Shown here: positions 1 through 9,215 of the stretch, in pieces
Numbering within the stretch: the first letter of the stretch is position 1
Layout: each line of letters opens with the position of its first letter
Source of the DNA: Erythrobacter sp. SCSIO 43205
Lineage (GTDB): Bacteria > Pseudomonadota > Alphaproteobacteria > Sphingomonadales > Sphingomonadaceae
Length of the DNA stretch: 64,000 nt
NCBI RefSeq assembly: GCF_019904235.1
Contig: NZ_CP063202.1
Span: 1,488,001-1,552,000, forward strand
Reading direction: 5' to 3'
Program-made: the position numbers and the translations under genes
Notes under the pieces: model-generated
What the model saw: only the letters and a program-made list of their open reading frames with translations
What the model was told of the DNA's origin: nothing
Databases searched by the model: none

Positions 1-147
1 GAGCGCGCCGTTGGTTACGATTTCAACGGCTACCGCGATGCACCGCCATCACTTCGCATTTGGTGCGGCGGTACGGTCGAGGCAGAAGACATCAAGCGTC
101 TCCTGCCGTGGATTGAGTGGGCCTACGAATCCGTCAAGAACGGTTGA
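1..147 (+). CDS. serC: Phosphoserine aminotransferase, C-terminal fragment (cut by window edge)
   Basis: Only the last 48 codons are visible, open at the left edge and ending in TGA. The peptide contains the segment [17 protein letters not shown] and ends [12 protein letters not shown], which resembles the C-terminus of the alphaproteobacterial form of SerC. SerC transaminates 3-phosphohydroxypyruvate to phosphoserine in serine biosynthesis. It lies directly upstream of serA in the same orientation, the enzyme that makes its substrate, which supports the call. The active-site lysine lies outside the window. Confidence 0.85.
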   Translation, partial: ERAVGYDFNGYRDAPPSLRIWCGGTVEAEDIKRLLPWIEWAYESVKNG

Positions 148-157
148 TCGGCCAGTC

Positions 158-185
158 GTGTGCTCCTGCCAAAGCAGGAGCACAC
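158..185 (+). other. Perfect 11-bp hairpin between serC and serA
   Basis: The arms GTGTGCTCCTG and CAGGAGCACAC pair perfectly around a 6-nt loop. No U-run follows, so it is not a standard intrinsic terminator. It could act as an RNA processing or stability element, or as a partial terminator that sets serC versus serA expression. Confidence 0.5.
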
Positions 186-251
186 CCACCCGAATAAGCA
201 CCTTATTTGCTCGGCCCCTGTTGTTGACAGGAGCGCCCGAAGGAATTTCCC

Positions 252-1835
252 ATGACGAAACCCAAAGTACTTATTTCCGATAAGATGGACCCCAATGCAG
301 CGCGCATTTTTGAAGAGCGCGGCTGCGATGTGGATGTGATCACCGGCGAAACGCCCGAAGAATTGAAGGCGCGCATTGGCGAATATCACGGCCTTGCGAT
401 CCGTTCTTCGACCACTGTGACCAAGGAAATCCTTGATGCTGCCACCAATCTGAAAGTGATTGGCCGCGCAGGGATCGGCGTCGACAATGTCGATATTCCT
501 TATGCGTCGAGCAAAGGCGTGGTCGTGATGAACACGCCGTTCGGCAATTCGATCACCACCGCTGAACACGCGATTGCGATGATGATGGCGCTGGCTCGCC
601 AAATCCCTGCCGCCAACACTGGCACGCAGGCTGGCGAATGGCCCAAGAAGGACTTCATGGGTGTCGAAGTCACTGGCAAGACCTTTGGCCTCATTGGCGC
701 TGGCAACATCGGTTCCATTGCAGCGAGCCGTGCTCAGGGTCTCAAGATGAAAGTGATCGCTTACGATCCGTTCTTGACCGAAGACCGCGCGGTTGAACTT
801 GGCATTGAGAAGGTTGACCTCGACACACTTCTCCAGCGCGCTGATTTCGTCTCGCTGCACACGCCTCTGACCGATGAAACGCGCAATATTCTGAGCCGTG
901 AACGCCTCGAAGGGGCGCGTCCAGGTATTCGCATCATCAACTGCGCGCGCGGCGGCCTCATCGACGAGGCGGCCCTTCGTGATTGTCTGGAAAGCGGCCA
1001 TGTGGCTGGCGCGGCGCTCGACGTGTTTGCGCAAGAACCCGCGAAGGACAACGTGCTGTTCGGTGCGCCGAACTTCATTTGTACCCCGCACTTGGGGGCC
1101 AGCACTACCGAGGCTCAGGTCAACGTCGCGCTGCAAGTGGCTGAGCAACTTTCCGACTATCTCGTGAATGGCGGCGTGACCAACGCGCTCAATATGCCAT
1201 CGCTGAGCGCTGAGGAAGCGCCAAAACTCAAGCCTTACATGGCTTTGGCCGAAGGTTTGGGCTCGCTCGTCGGGCAGCTCGCTCACGGCAATCTCACCAA
1301 GATCAGCATCGAGCGCGAAGGCGCGGCGTCTGAATTGAACGGGAAGCCGATCACGGGCGCGGTTTTGGCCGGGTTTATGCGCCGGTATTCCGACACTGTG
1401 AACATGGTCAACGCCCCGTTCCTCGCCAAAGAGCGCGGTCTTGAGGTCAGCGAAATCCGCCAAAACCGGGATGGCGCCTTCAATACGCTTATCCGCGTTT
1501 CGGTAGAAACCGATCAGGGCACACGCTCGGTTGCTGGCACGTTGTTCGGTAATGAAGCGCCGCGCCTTGTCGAGATTTTCGGCATCGGGATCGAGGCGGA
1601 GCTTAAGGGCCATATGCTCTACGTCGTCAATGACGATAAGCCGGGCTTCATCGGCCGTATCGGGACGCTGCTTGGCAATCACGGCATCAACATCGGCACC
1701 TTCAACCTTGGTCGCCGCGATGCAGGGGGCGAAGCGGTTCTGCTGCTAAGCCTTGACGATGCGCTGCCTGCTGAGGTGCTTGAAGAAGCGAGCAACCTTG
1801 AAGGCGTAAAGATGGCGATGGGGCTGTCTTTCTGA
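252..1835 (+). CDS. serA: D-3-phosphoglycerate dehydrogenase
   Basis: First step of the phosphorylated serine pathway: 3-phosphoglycerate plus NAD to 3-phosphohydroxypyruvate. The 527-residue length fits the long SerA form with an extra ASB domain. The substrate-binding motif RAGIGVDNVDI is near residues 72-82 and the Rossmann motif GLIGAGNIG at 146-154. Catalytic Arg (CARGG, about 233), Glu (QEP, about 262) and His (TPHLG, about 280) are all present. A C-terminal ACT domain (from about 450, VVNDDKPGFIGRIG) is the likely serine-sensing module. An AAGGAA ribosome-binding site precedes the ATG. It is presumably expressed with serC, separated by the hairpin at 158-185. Confidence 0.97.
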   Translation: MTKPKVLISDKMDPNAARIFEERGCDVDVITGETPEELKARIGEYHGLAIRSSTTVTKEILDAATNLKVIGRAGIGVDNVDIPYASSKGVVVMNTPFGNSITTAEHAIAMMMALARQIPAANTGTQAGEWPKKDFMGVEVTGKTFGLIGAGNIGSIAASRAQGLKMKVIAYDPFLTEDRAVELGIEKVDLDTLLQRADFVSLHTPLTDETRNILSRERLEGARPGIRIINCARGGLIDEAALRDCLESGHVAGAALDVFAQEPAKDNVLFGAPNFICTPHLGASTTEAQVNVALQVAEQLSDYLVNGGVTNALNMPSLSAEEAPKLKPYMALAEGLGSLVGQLAHGNLTKISIEREGAASELNGKPITGAVLAGFMRRYSDTVNMVNAPFLAKERGLEVSEIRQNRDGAFNTLIRVSVETDQGTRSVAGTLFGNEAPRLVEIFGIGIEAELKGHMLYVVNDDKPGFIGRIGTLLGNHGINIGTFNLGRRDAGGEAVLLLSLDDALPAEVLEEASNLEGVKMAMGLSF

Positions 1836-1847
1836 CGACTTGCGAAG

Positions 1848-1973
1848 GCCCACCCCGCTGCGACTAGCAAGCGAGCTTGCAAGGCTCGCTCCCCTCCCGC
1901 AGGCGGGAGGGGCAATGAAACTTAGTGAAGCCCGAACTCGCTTCGGGCTGAGCTTAGCTGCAATGGGGTGGGC
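1848..1973. repeat. Interspersed palindromic repeat, family A, copy 1
   Basis: Bounded by GCCCACCCC and its complement GGGGTGGGC, with an inner perfect hairpin CCCCTCCCGC-AG-GCGGGAGGGG (1891-1912) and a further AGCCCGAA/TTCGGGCT stem. It fills the serA-hisZ gap. Related copies occur at 20676, 24312 and 47689. Copies 1 and 2 share the left-end text GCTGCGACTAG and are inverted relative to copies 3 and 4. Confidence 0.8.
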
Positions 1974-2011
1974 ATTGCGCACCGTTCAAACATAGCTTAG
2001 CGGGCACACCC

Positions 2012-3130
2012 ATGACCAACACCACCGACCTCCTGCCCGAAGGCCTCGAAGACCGCCTCCCACAGAGCGCTGCGCGCATCACTGCCGCCATGCGCAGCTG
2101 TCTGGATGCGCTCGATGCTCACGGGTATGACAGAGTGCGTCCGCCGTTGCTTGAGTTTGAAAGCTCTCTTGGCGCGCGCATGAAGGGGATGCAGACCCGC
2201 GCCATGTTCCGCCTGACAGACCCGGTGAGCCTTCGCACATTGGCCTTGAGGAGCGACATCACTCCACAAATCGGGCGAATTGCTGCGACCAGCATGAAAG
2301 ATGCGCCACGCCCGCTTCGTCTCGCTTACTGCGGGGAGACGGCGCTGATCAAAGCAAGCCAATTGAACCCTGCGCGCGGGCGTTTGCAATTGGGCGCCGA
2401 ACTGATCGGGTCGGATACGCTTCAGGCCGCGATTGAAAGCGTCACCACCGCGATTGCAGCGCTTGAGGCGGCAGGGATTACCGGCATCTCAGTTGATTTC
2501 ACGATGCCCGATCTTGTTGATACTCTTGCCGCGCAAATGCGCGAGCTTGATAGCGAGATAATCGAAGCCATTCGCCGCGAGCTCGACACCAAGGATGCTG
2601 GCGGATTGAAAGCCGCTGGCGGCGAGGCGTTCCTTCCACTGCTTTATGCGACCGGCCCGATTGACGACGCGCTCACAAAACTGCGTGACTTCGACAAGGG
2701 TGGGGCACTGACGCAGCAACTCGATAATCTGGGCAAGATTCTGGGCAAGATTGCCGAGCAGATCGGGACCCGCGCGCGCGTTACCCTCGATCCGACAGAG
2801 CGGCACGGTTTTGAATATCAAAGCTGGTTCGGCTTTACGCTCTATGCCGAGGGATTGCGCGCAGCCATCGGGCGCGGGGGCACCTATCGCATTGGCGGGA
2901 CCGATGAACCGGCGACCGGGTTTACGCTGTATCTCAACGCTCTGGCTGAAATCGCGCCCGAACCCGAAGCGCGGCCTCTGGTGTACCTCACTGAAGGACA
3001 CGATAACACCAAGGCAGCAGACCTTCGCGCCAATGGCTGGCGCACCAAAGCGCAATTGAGCGAGGGCGAAGACGCGCGCGCGCTTGGCTGCAGTCATGTC
3101 CTCCAGGGTTCTTCACTCGAAGAACTTTAA
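2012..3130 (+). CDS. hisZ: ATP phosphoribosyltransferase regulatory subunit
   Basis: HisZ is a histidyl-tRNA synthetase paralogue that partners with short-form HisG to make the histidine-feedback-regulated first enzyme of histidine synthesis. The class II synthetase-like core is visible: YDRVRPPLLEFE (about 38-49), the motif-2 region TLALRSDITPQIGR (about 76-89), and the later RGGTYRIGGTDEPATGF. The 372-residue length is typical, and no C-terminal anticodon-binding domain follows. HisG is not in the window. Placement a short distance upstream of purA is a familiar arrangement in sphingomonads, here interrupted by an exported-protein gene. The first ATG is used. Confidence 0.92.
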   Translation: MTNTTDLLPEGLEDRLPQSAARITAAMRSCLDALDAHGYDRVRPPLLEFESSLGARMKGMQTRAMFRLTDPVSLRTLALRSDITPQIGRIAATSMKDAPRPLRLAYCGETALIKASQLNPARGRLQLGAELIGSDTLQAAIESVTTAIAALEAAGITGISVDFTMPDLVDTLAAQMRELDSEIIEAIRRELDTKDAGGLKAAGGEAFLPLLYATGPIDDALTKLRDFDKGGALTQQLDNLGKILGKIAEQIGTRARVTLDPTERHGFEYQSWFGFTLYAEGLRAAIGRGGTYRIGGTDEPATGFTLYLNALAEIAPEPEARPLVYLTEGHDNTKAADLRANGWRTKAQLSEGEDARALGCSHVLQGSSLEEL

Positions 3131-3233
3131 GAGCGATCAGCCCGATTGCAGGCGATCAAGCTGTCATTCAGGCCCTAAAATCTATAGGGTAAGGCCTCTG
3201 GTAACTTTTTGTCCCGCAGATTGGCGCCTGATT

Positions 3234-4940
3234 ATGATGTATCGTGCTTCTCTCATGGCCTGCGTTGGCCTTTTCGCCCTTTCTGCCACTTCCGCCCATG
3301 CTGCGGTCGATGAATATACGGTAGAACCGTCTCAACGGCTCGACATCGCCCTTGATGTGTGTTCGGCCGAAACCCAATTGGCGGTGCGCGGGACGGGCGA
3401 AACCGACCTTGATTTCGAAGTGACATCGCCGAGCGGGGAAAACCTCGTCTCGGACGCTGGTATTGATGATTACATCAGCCTGGTGCTCACCAATGAAAGC
3501 GAAGGATGCGCGCAGTTCAGCCTGTCGGTTTCCAACCTTGGTGAACAAGAGAACGACTTCACCCTCGTGCTTGAACCCATTGTGCCAAGCTCGACCCGCG
3601 TCAAAAAGTACATCGTGCAAGGCAATGCGACCGAAAAACACAAATTTCGCGCCTGCGGCACAGCGGCCAAGGTCGATATCAGGGGAGACGGCGATACCGA
3701 TCTCGACTTTGTAATTCGCAATTCCGACGGTGGCATCGTGCATGAGGATGATCGCGAAAGCGATGAAACCAGCGTCAAGCTGGAAGGGCTGCTGTCTGAC
3801 TGCGAAACCTTCGAGCTTGAAGTCACCAATATTGGCGCCGTGTACAATGCGATGATGGTGGTGATTGAGCCACAGGGCGCTGATCCTGCTCCCTTTGCTG
3901 GCACAGCGCCTTCCACCTCTCTTGCCGCGACGGCTGCTATCACCAATGCTCAAGGGGAGGTCGCGACGGTAGCCGCTGATAGCGAAGGGCCGGGCGAATA
4001 CACCGCGCCCGCCAACACGCGGCTGACGCTTGACCTGCCGGTATGCGAGGCCAGCCGGCTGGAAGTGCGCGGCAATGGCGCAAGCGATTTGGACTTTATC
4101 CTGACGGATGGTGAAGGAGACGAAATCCACTCCGACACCGATCTTAGCGATGTGACCTTCAAATCGCTTACCCCCAAGGGCGGCTGCGAGACATTTGGTC
4201 TTGCGGTCACAAATCTTGGCGAGGCGCAAAACATATTCCGGGTCACACTGATCGACCCGGCATCGCGGGTGGGAGACATTGGCGCTGGTGAATACACAAT
4301 CGGTGCCCAAGCCGCGACCAAAGTGCCATTGCAGATATGCGAGGCAACCAAGGTAAGCGCGCGCGGGCGCGGGGACACTGATCTTGATTTCGACGTGACC
4401 GATGCGTCGGGTAGCTCGATCCATTCGGACTACGGCCTGACAGATGCAACAGAGTTTACCCTCGACCCGCAAGGCAAGTGTCAGGATTATCAGATCAGCG
4501 TCAATAATCTTGGCACTGATAAAAACGTGCTCACCATCGCCTTTGGCGAAGAGGGGGATGCGCTTGGTCCGCGCAAGCGTTCAGGACCCTTTGTCGCAGG
4601 GCCAACGCGCCCCAATAACGCTATGGCCCGGCCCGGCCAGATCGTCGGTTTTCGCAAAGGCGAAGAGTTCGGCAATGGCGAGCTCAATCGCAACATCTCG
4701 CTGCTCAACCGCACGGGCGAGGCGCTCACCAGCCTTTTCTGGTCAAACTCGGCCACGATTGGCTGGGGCAAGGATATGCTCACCGGAAGCGCACTTGCGC
4801 GCGGGCAACAATGGAACATCGAAGTCACCGACGGCTCGGCCGCTTGCCTGTTCGATTTCCGCGCGATCACTGAAAGCGAGCGTGAAATTGAGGTCGCGCA
4901 GGTGAACGTTTGCGAAGACAGCATAGTGGCGTTTGAATAA
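3234..4940 (+). CDS. Exported protein with four tandem two-cysteine beta-rich repeats
   Basis: The start is taken at 3234 (ATG ATG) because it gives a clean signal peptide (cleavage near AHA-AV, residues 23-24). An upstream in-frame start would add 50 residues with no secretion signal. The mature protein (568 residues with signal) holds four copies of a roughly 88-residue unit at about 27-114, 125-212, 255-340 and 353-439. Each has the core RGxGxTDLDF and two cysteines 47-49 residues apart (43/92, 141/190, 271/318, 369/416), suggesting one disulfide per domain. A different C-terminal domain (about 486-545) has the pattern LLNRTG..LTSLFW...WG.D.L, seen in many small alphaproteobacterial secreted proteins. 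Function unknown; the repeats look like a periplasmic or surface beta-sandwich scaffold, similar in style to pre-peptidase C-terminal domains. Confidence 0.75.
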   Translation: MMYRASLMACVGLFALSATSAHAAVDEYTVEPSQRLDIALDVCSAETQLAVRGTGETDLDFEVTSPSGENLVSDAGIDDYISLVLTNESEGCAQFSLSVSNLGEQENDFTLVLEPIVPSSTRVKKYIVQGNATEKHKFRACGTAAKVDIRGDGDTDLDFVIRNSDGGIVHEDDRESDETSVKLEGLLSDCETFELEVTNIGAVYNAMMVVIEPQGADPAPFAGTAPSTSLAATAAITNAQGEVATVAADSEGPGEYTAPANTRLTLDLPVCEASRLEVRGNGASDLDFILTDGEGDEIHSDTDLSDVTFKSLTPKGGCETFGLAVTNLGEAQNIFRVTLIDPASRVGDIGAGEYTIGAQAATKVPLQICEATKVSARGRGDTDLDFDVTDASGSSIHSDYGLTDATEFTLDPQGKCQDYQISVNNLGTDKNVLTIAFGEEGDALGPRKRSGPFVAGPTRPNNAMARPGQIVGFRKGEEFGNGELNRNISLLNRTGEALTSLFWSNSATIGWGKDMLTGSALARGQQWNIEVTDGSAACLFDFRAITESEREIEVAQVNVCEDSIVAFE

Positions 4941-4970
4941 AGCCCCTTCTTTCTCGCGCCTCAAGCTTGC

Positions 4971-6336
<1,366 letters not shown>

Positions 6337-6430
6337 AGGCTACGTCGTATCGCGCGGTTTCTGTCCCACGCAGAGACCACAGGGCGTCAGGTAATTGTTG
6401 GATTAGCCACTTGGCGCTATTCTGACTGCG

Positions 6431-6997
6431 ATGAAACAGCTCGCCGCTCTTTTATTTGCTCTTTTGATCGCCTCTTGCACCAGCGCGCCCGAACGGGTGG
6501 CGACGGCGGGCGGCGATCCCATGCGTCCCGCTGGCAGCTATGCCATGCGCAACATCCCTGCGCCGCAAAAGACCATTCCGCTTGCCGATTATCTGATCGT
6601 CGACAAAACGAAGCGGATGCTTGTTGCTTATAGCGGGGGCAAACCCATCCGCGCTTATCGCGGCTTGCAATTTGGCGACGCGCCTAAGGGGCACAAGCGT
6701 TTTCAAGGCGATGAGCGCACGCCTGAAGGGGTGTACCGCATCGATTGGCGCAATCCGCAAAGCCGGTTTCACCTGTCCTTGCGTATCTCCTATCCTAATG
6801 AGCGCGACCGCGCTTATGCCTCGCAATATGGCCTTTCGCCTGGCGGAGACATCTTCATCCACGGCCAGCCCAACGGCCTTGACTATGGCCGGATGAGCGG
6901 GGATTGGACCGATGGGTGCATCGCGCTCTCCAACGAAGAGATCGAAGAGCTCTGGCAAATCGTGCCCAACGGCACACCCATCGAAATCCGACCTTAG
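6431..6997 (+). CDS. L,D-transpeptidase (YkuD family) lipoprotein
   Basis: A 188-residue lipoprotein with lipobox LIASC (Cys16), so probably membrane-anchored in the periplasm. The YkuD catalytic signature is intact: His in FIHGQ (about 144) and the SGDWTDGCIALSN block with nucleophile Cys about 163. Such enzymes make 3-3 peptidoglycan cross-links or attach proteins to the wall. The short linker and single catalytic domain resemble the YafK-type subgroup more than ErfK with LysM. Its TAG stop overlaps by two bases the TAA stop of the convergent gene at 6994-7374, leaving no room for a terminator. Confidence 0.85.
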   Translation: MKQLAALLFALLIASCTSAPERVATAGGDPMRPAGSYAMRNIPAPQKTIPLADYLIVDKTKRMLVAYSGGKPIRAYRGLQFGDAPKGHKRFQGDERTPEGVYRIDWRNPQSRFHLSLRISYPNERDRAYASQYGLSPGGDIFIHGQPNGLDYGRMSGDWTDGCIALSNEEIEELWQIVPNGTPIEIRP

Positions 6998-7374
6998 TCA
7001 GCGTTCTTTTCTTCCGATAAAAGAGCCACTTGCACCTGCAGGCGCTTAATCTCGCGCAGGATGGTGAGCATATTCATGCGCGCAAACATCCATTCCTTGG
7101 CAAAACCGATAATCACGAGCAACGCGACACCGGAAATCGCCCACATGGCATGAGCCATCGGATGGCTGGTGTGCACGACCTGCCACACAACGAAGAGGAA
7201 CAGCATCCCAAGCGCAAAGGTAAAGCCAAAGATGAGCTTCGCCCAGCCGCCGAGCGGGCCGTGCCAACTGTCACCAATTTGCTGGAACAACCCGCGATCC
7301 CCTTCAAGCTTTGTCAGAAACGCATAGTCATCATCATCAAGCGCTTCGGCGATTTTACGGTCAGTATCGGACAT
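6994..7374 (-). CDS. Small two-helix membrane protein downstream of sigma factor
   Basis: A 126-residue protein with a charged N-terminus (DDDDYAFLTKLEGDRG), two predicted transmembrane segments (about 46-67 and 76-92) and a charged C-terminal helix (ILREIKRLQVQVALL) that could form a coiled coil. It resembles a family of small membrane proteins of unknown function (DUF6768-like) often found right after ECF sigma genes, a recollection rather than a search result. It lies 13 nt after the sigma factor stop on the same strand, so a shared transcript is likely. No zinc anti-sigma motif (HxxxCxxC) is visible. A role restraining the sigma factor would be inference only. Confidence 0.65.
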   Translation of the reverse strand: MSDTDRKIAEALDDDDYAFLTKLEGDRGLFQQIGDSWHGPLGGWAKLIFGFTFALGMLFLFVVWQVVHTSHPMAHAMWAISGVALLVIIGFAKEWMFARMNMLTILREIKRLQVQVALLSEEKNAD

Positions 7375-7387
7375 AAGTCATTCTCCT

Positions 7388-7957
7388 TCATGGATCGGGT
7401 TTAAGCGCGGCCTTCAAAGCCTTTCGCGCGTTGAAAATTCGGCTTTTCGCCGTGCCTTCAGGGATCGATTGGGCGTGCGCGATTTCACGCAAAGTAAGCC
7501 CTTCGACGAAAAACAGATGGGCCGCGATGCGTTGTTCGCGTGGCAATTTCGCGAACCCTTGCGCAATGGCAGCGCGCTCACTCGCATCACTATGCGGGGT
7601 GTCGGCGCTCTCTTCACGGTGCTGCTCCACGGCGCTGCGTTCGCGCAAGGATGTGCGAATGTGGTCTGCGCCCCTGCGATGCAGCACGGCAAATGCGTAA
7701 GAACGAAATCGCCGAGGGTCTTCCAATCTTCCTATGCCTTTGAGGATTGCGACCCAACATTCCTGCGCCAGATCAAGCGCCGCCTCATCCCCGATGCCGT
7801 AACGCCTCGCAGCTCGCGCAAGCCGTGGGTTCCAACGCCGGAACAGCATCGCTGCCGCCTGCCTATCGCCCCCTTGCGCCATCATAACGAGCCATTCGTC
7901 GTAAAGCGCCGAGGCGGCAGGAGGCGTTGTTTGTTCAGAGGCAGCCGAATTGCTCAT
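7388..7957 (-). CDS. ECF-like RNA polymerase sigma factor
   Basis: A 189-residue protein with sigma region 2 (DLAQECWVAILKGIGRLEDPRRFRSYAFAVLHRRGADHIR, about 75-113) and region 4 with the helix-turn-helix segment LTLREIAHAQSIPEGTAKSR. It lacks regions 1 and 3, as in ECF factors. The ATG at 7957 is preferred over an in-frame TTG 39 nt upstream. Neither has a strong ribosome-binding site. It is divergent from the regulator gene at 8090 and is followed by a small membrane protein. The regulon cannot be inferred from this window. Confidence 0.85.
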   Translation of the reverse strand: MSNSAASEQTTPPAASALYDEWLVMMAQGGDRQAAAMLFRRWNPRLARAARRYGIGDEAALDLAQECWVAILKGIGRLEDPRRFRSYAFAVLHRRGADHIRTSLRERSAVEQHREESADTPHSDASERAAIAQGFAKLPREQRIAAHLFFVEGLTLREIAHAQSIPEGTAKSRIFNARKALKAALKPDP

Positions 7958-8033
7958 CGTGTCTGTGTAGTCGCGCAAATGCCCGAAAAGGTTCAAATAT
8001 TTTGAGCCAAAACGGCGAAGTCTTGCTCCAGTC

Positions 8034-8071
8034 TTGACATGATCACTCTTTGTTCTATTCTTGTTCTATTC
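8034..8071 (+). promoter_or_regulatory. Sigma-70-like promoter overlapping a tandem 11-bp direct repeat
   Basis: TTGACA at 8034-8039 and TATTCT at 8056-8061 are 16 bp apart, a good sigma-70 promoter for the regulator gene at 8090. The -10 lies inside two head-to-tail copies of TTGTTCTATTC (8050-8060 and 8061-8071). The repeats could be an operator, plausibly autoregulatory. Confidence 0.5.
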
Positions 8072-8089
8072 AAGAAAAGGGGCGATTCG

Positions 8090-9118
8090 ATGTTCAATAC
8101 CGACACTTCGACTGCAGATTTCTCCTATGACTGCGCGCAAGATGCATCCGGCTTGCCTGCACGCGTTGCGATTTATTCTGACCGCGCCTGGGTTCGCGAA
8201 GAGATTGGCGATGATCTGTCGGGTGCTGGGTTTCGCTGTGTTGAGGGCGGGGCGCTCACCGCTTTGATTGATGGCCCGATCAGCCTGCTTGGTGATGTCG
8301 TCATGGTCGACTGTCCTCAGGTGGATGCGGGCAATCTGGCGGCTTTGGCGCGGCTTGATATGCGTGTGGGCGCAGCTGGTGCCCATCTGATTGTCACCAC
8401 GTCTTTGGATGCGCTGGAAAGTGTGTTTGCGGCTCTTGATCAATCAAAGCCTCAAATCTTGGTGGAGCCCAGCCGTGCTGAACGTCTGGTGGCGGTTGGC
8501 CGGACCTTGTCGCAGATCGGCAATGCGAGGGTGCGCGAAATGACAGAAGAAGACCGCTTGAGCCTGCTTTATCTCTCGCGCCAGGTTGACGCGATTGCGC
8601 ATGAATTGGACAAACTTTCCGGGCCGCGCGGTCATTCACGCGAAAGCTCGCAAGAAACGCTGTCGGACTTCAAGCGTGAATTTCGCGGACCTGAGGAGAA
8701 CAGGCTCTTCAATTCTGTCGCTAAAGACAGGCTTGTTCTTGGGTCAGATCTAAAGACGCAGCTTCCCGACCCGCAAATGGTGCGGGCTATGATCGCCCGG
8801 CGTCAGGCACGTGCCAAATTCTTTGATGGCGATCTTTTCGCAGACCCGGCGTGGGATATGCTCCTCGACCTCACAGCGGCAGAGGGAGAGCAAAAGAACG
8901 TCTCAGTCACGAGCCTGTGTATCGCGGCTATGGTTCCTGCGACCACGGCGCTTCGCTGGATCAAACAATTGGTCGACAGCGGCGTGTTTGAGAGAAAGTC
9001 TGACCCCGGCGACAAACGCCGCGCGTTTATTGCTTTAAGCGATCGATCACGGCTGGCGATGGCGCGCTATTTCAAAGAAGTGCACGGGCCAGAGGTCGAG
9101 GCCGCTGAGGCGGCCTAG
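8090..9118 (+). CDS. Transcriptional regulator: receiver-like N-terminus plus MarR-type winged helix
   Basis: The ATG at 8090 follows an AAAGGGG ribosome-binding site; an upstream in-frame ATG would read through the promoter. The 342-residue protein has an N-terminal alpha/beta region (about 22-140: VAIYSDRAWVREEIG..., VVMVDCPQVD, HLIVTTSLDAL) resembling a response-regulator receiver, but the usual acidic pair and conserved lysine are not clear, so it may be a pseudo-receiver. A central helical linker leads to a C-terminal winged helix (about 258-328; LCIAAMVPATTALRWIKQLV, wing RKSDPGDKRRAFIAL) of MarR type. Such winged-helix proteins recur in Erythrobacteraceae. Signal and targets unknown. 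Confidence 0.75.
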   Translation: MFNTDTSTADFSYDCAQDASGLPARVAIYSDRAWVREEIGDDLSGAGFRCVEGGALTALIDGPISLLGDVVMVDCPQVDAGNLAALARLDMRVGAAGAHLIVTTSLDALESVFAALDQSKPQILVEPSRAERLVAVGRTLSQIGNARVREMTEEDRLSLLYLSRQVDAIAHELDKLSGPRGHSRESSQETLSDFKREFRGPEENRLFNSVAKDRLVLGSDLKTQLPDPQMVRAMIARRQARAKFFDGDLFADPAWDMLLDLTAAEGEQKNVSVTSLCIAAMVPATTALRWIKQLVDSGVFERKSDPGDKRRAFIALSDRSRLAMARYFKEVHGPEVEAAEAA

Positions 9119-9215
9119 AATATTGCGGTCCCCCGGTGCGGGCCCGGACTCACCCTCAAGCCATAAAGGCTCGCACCAACTGTTTGGCGTCCTGTTTGGT
9201 GGGGGTTTGTTTGAT

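Noticed and set aside
123..1682. Long minus-strand open frame opposite serA
   Set aside because: It mirrors the codon phase of serA in GC-rich DNA, has no family motifs and no ribosome-binding site.
9099..9116. AGGCCGC-TGAG-GCGGCCT hairpin at the end of the 8090-9118 gene
   Set aside because: It overlaps the final codons and has no T-run; possible but too weak to call a terminator.
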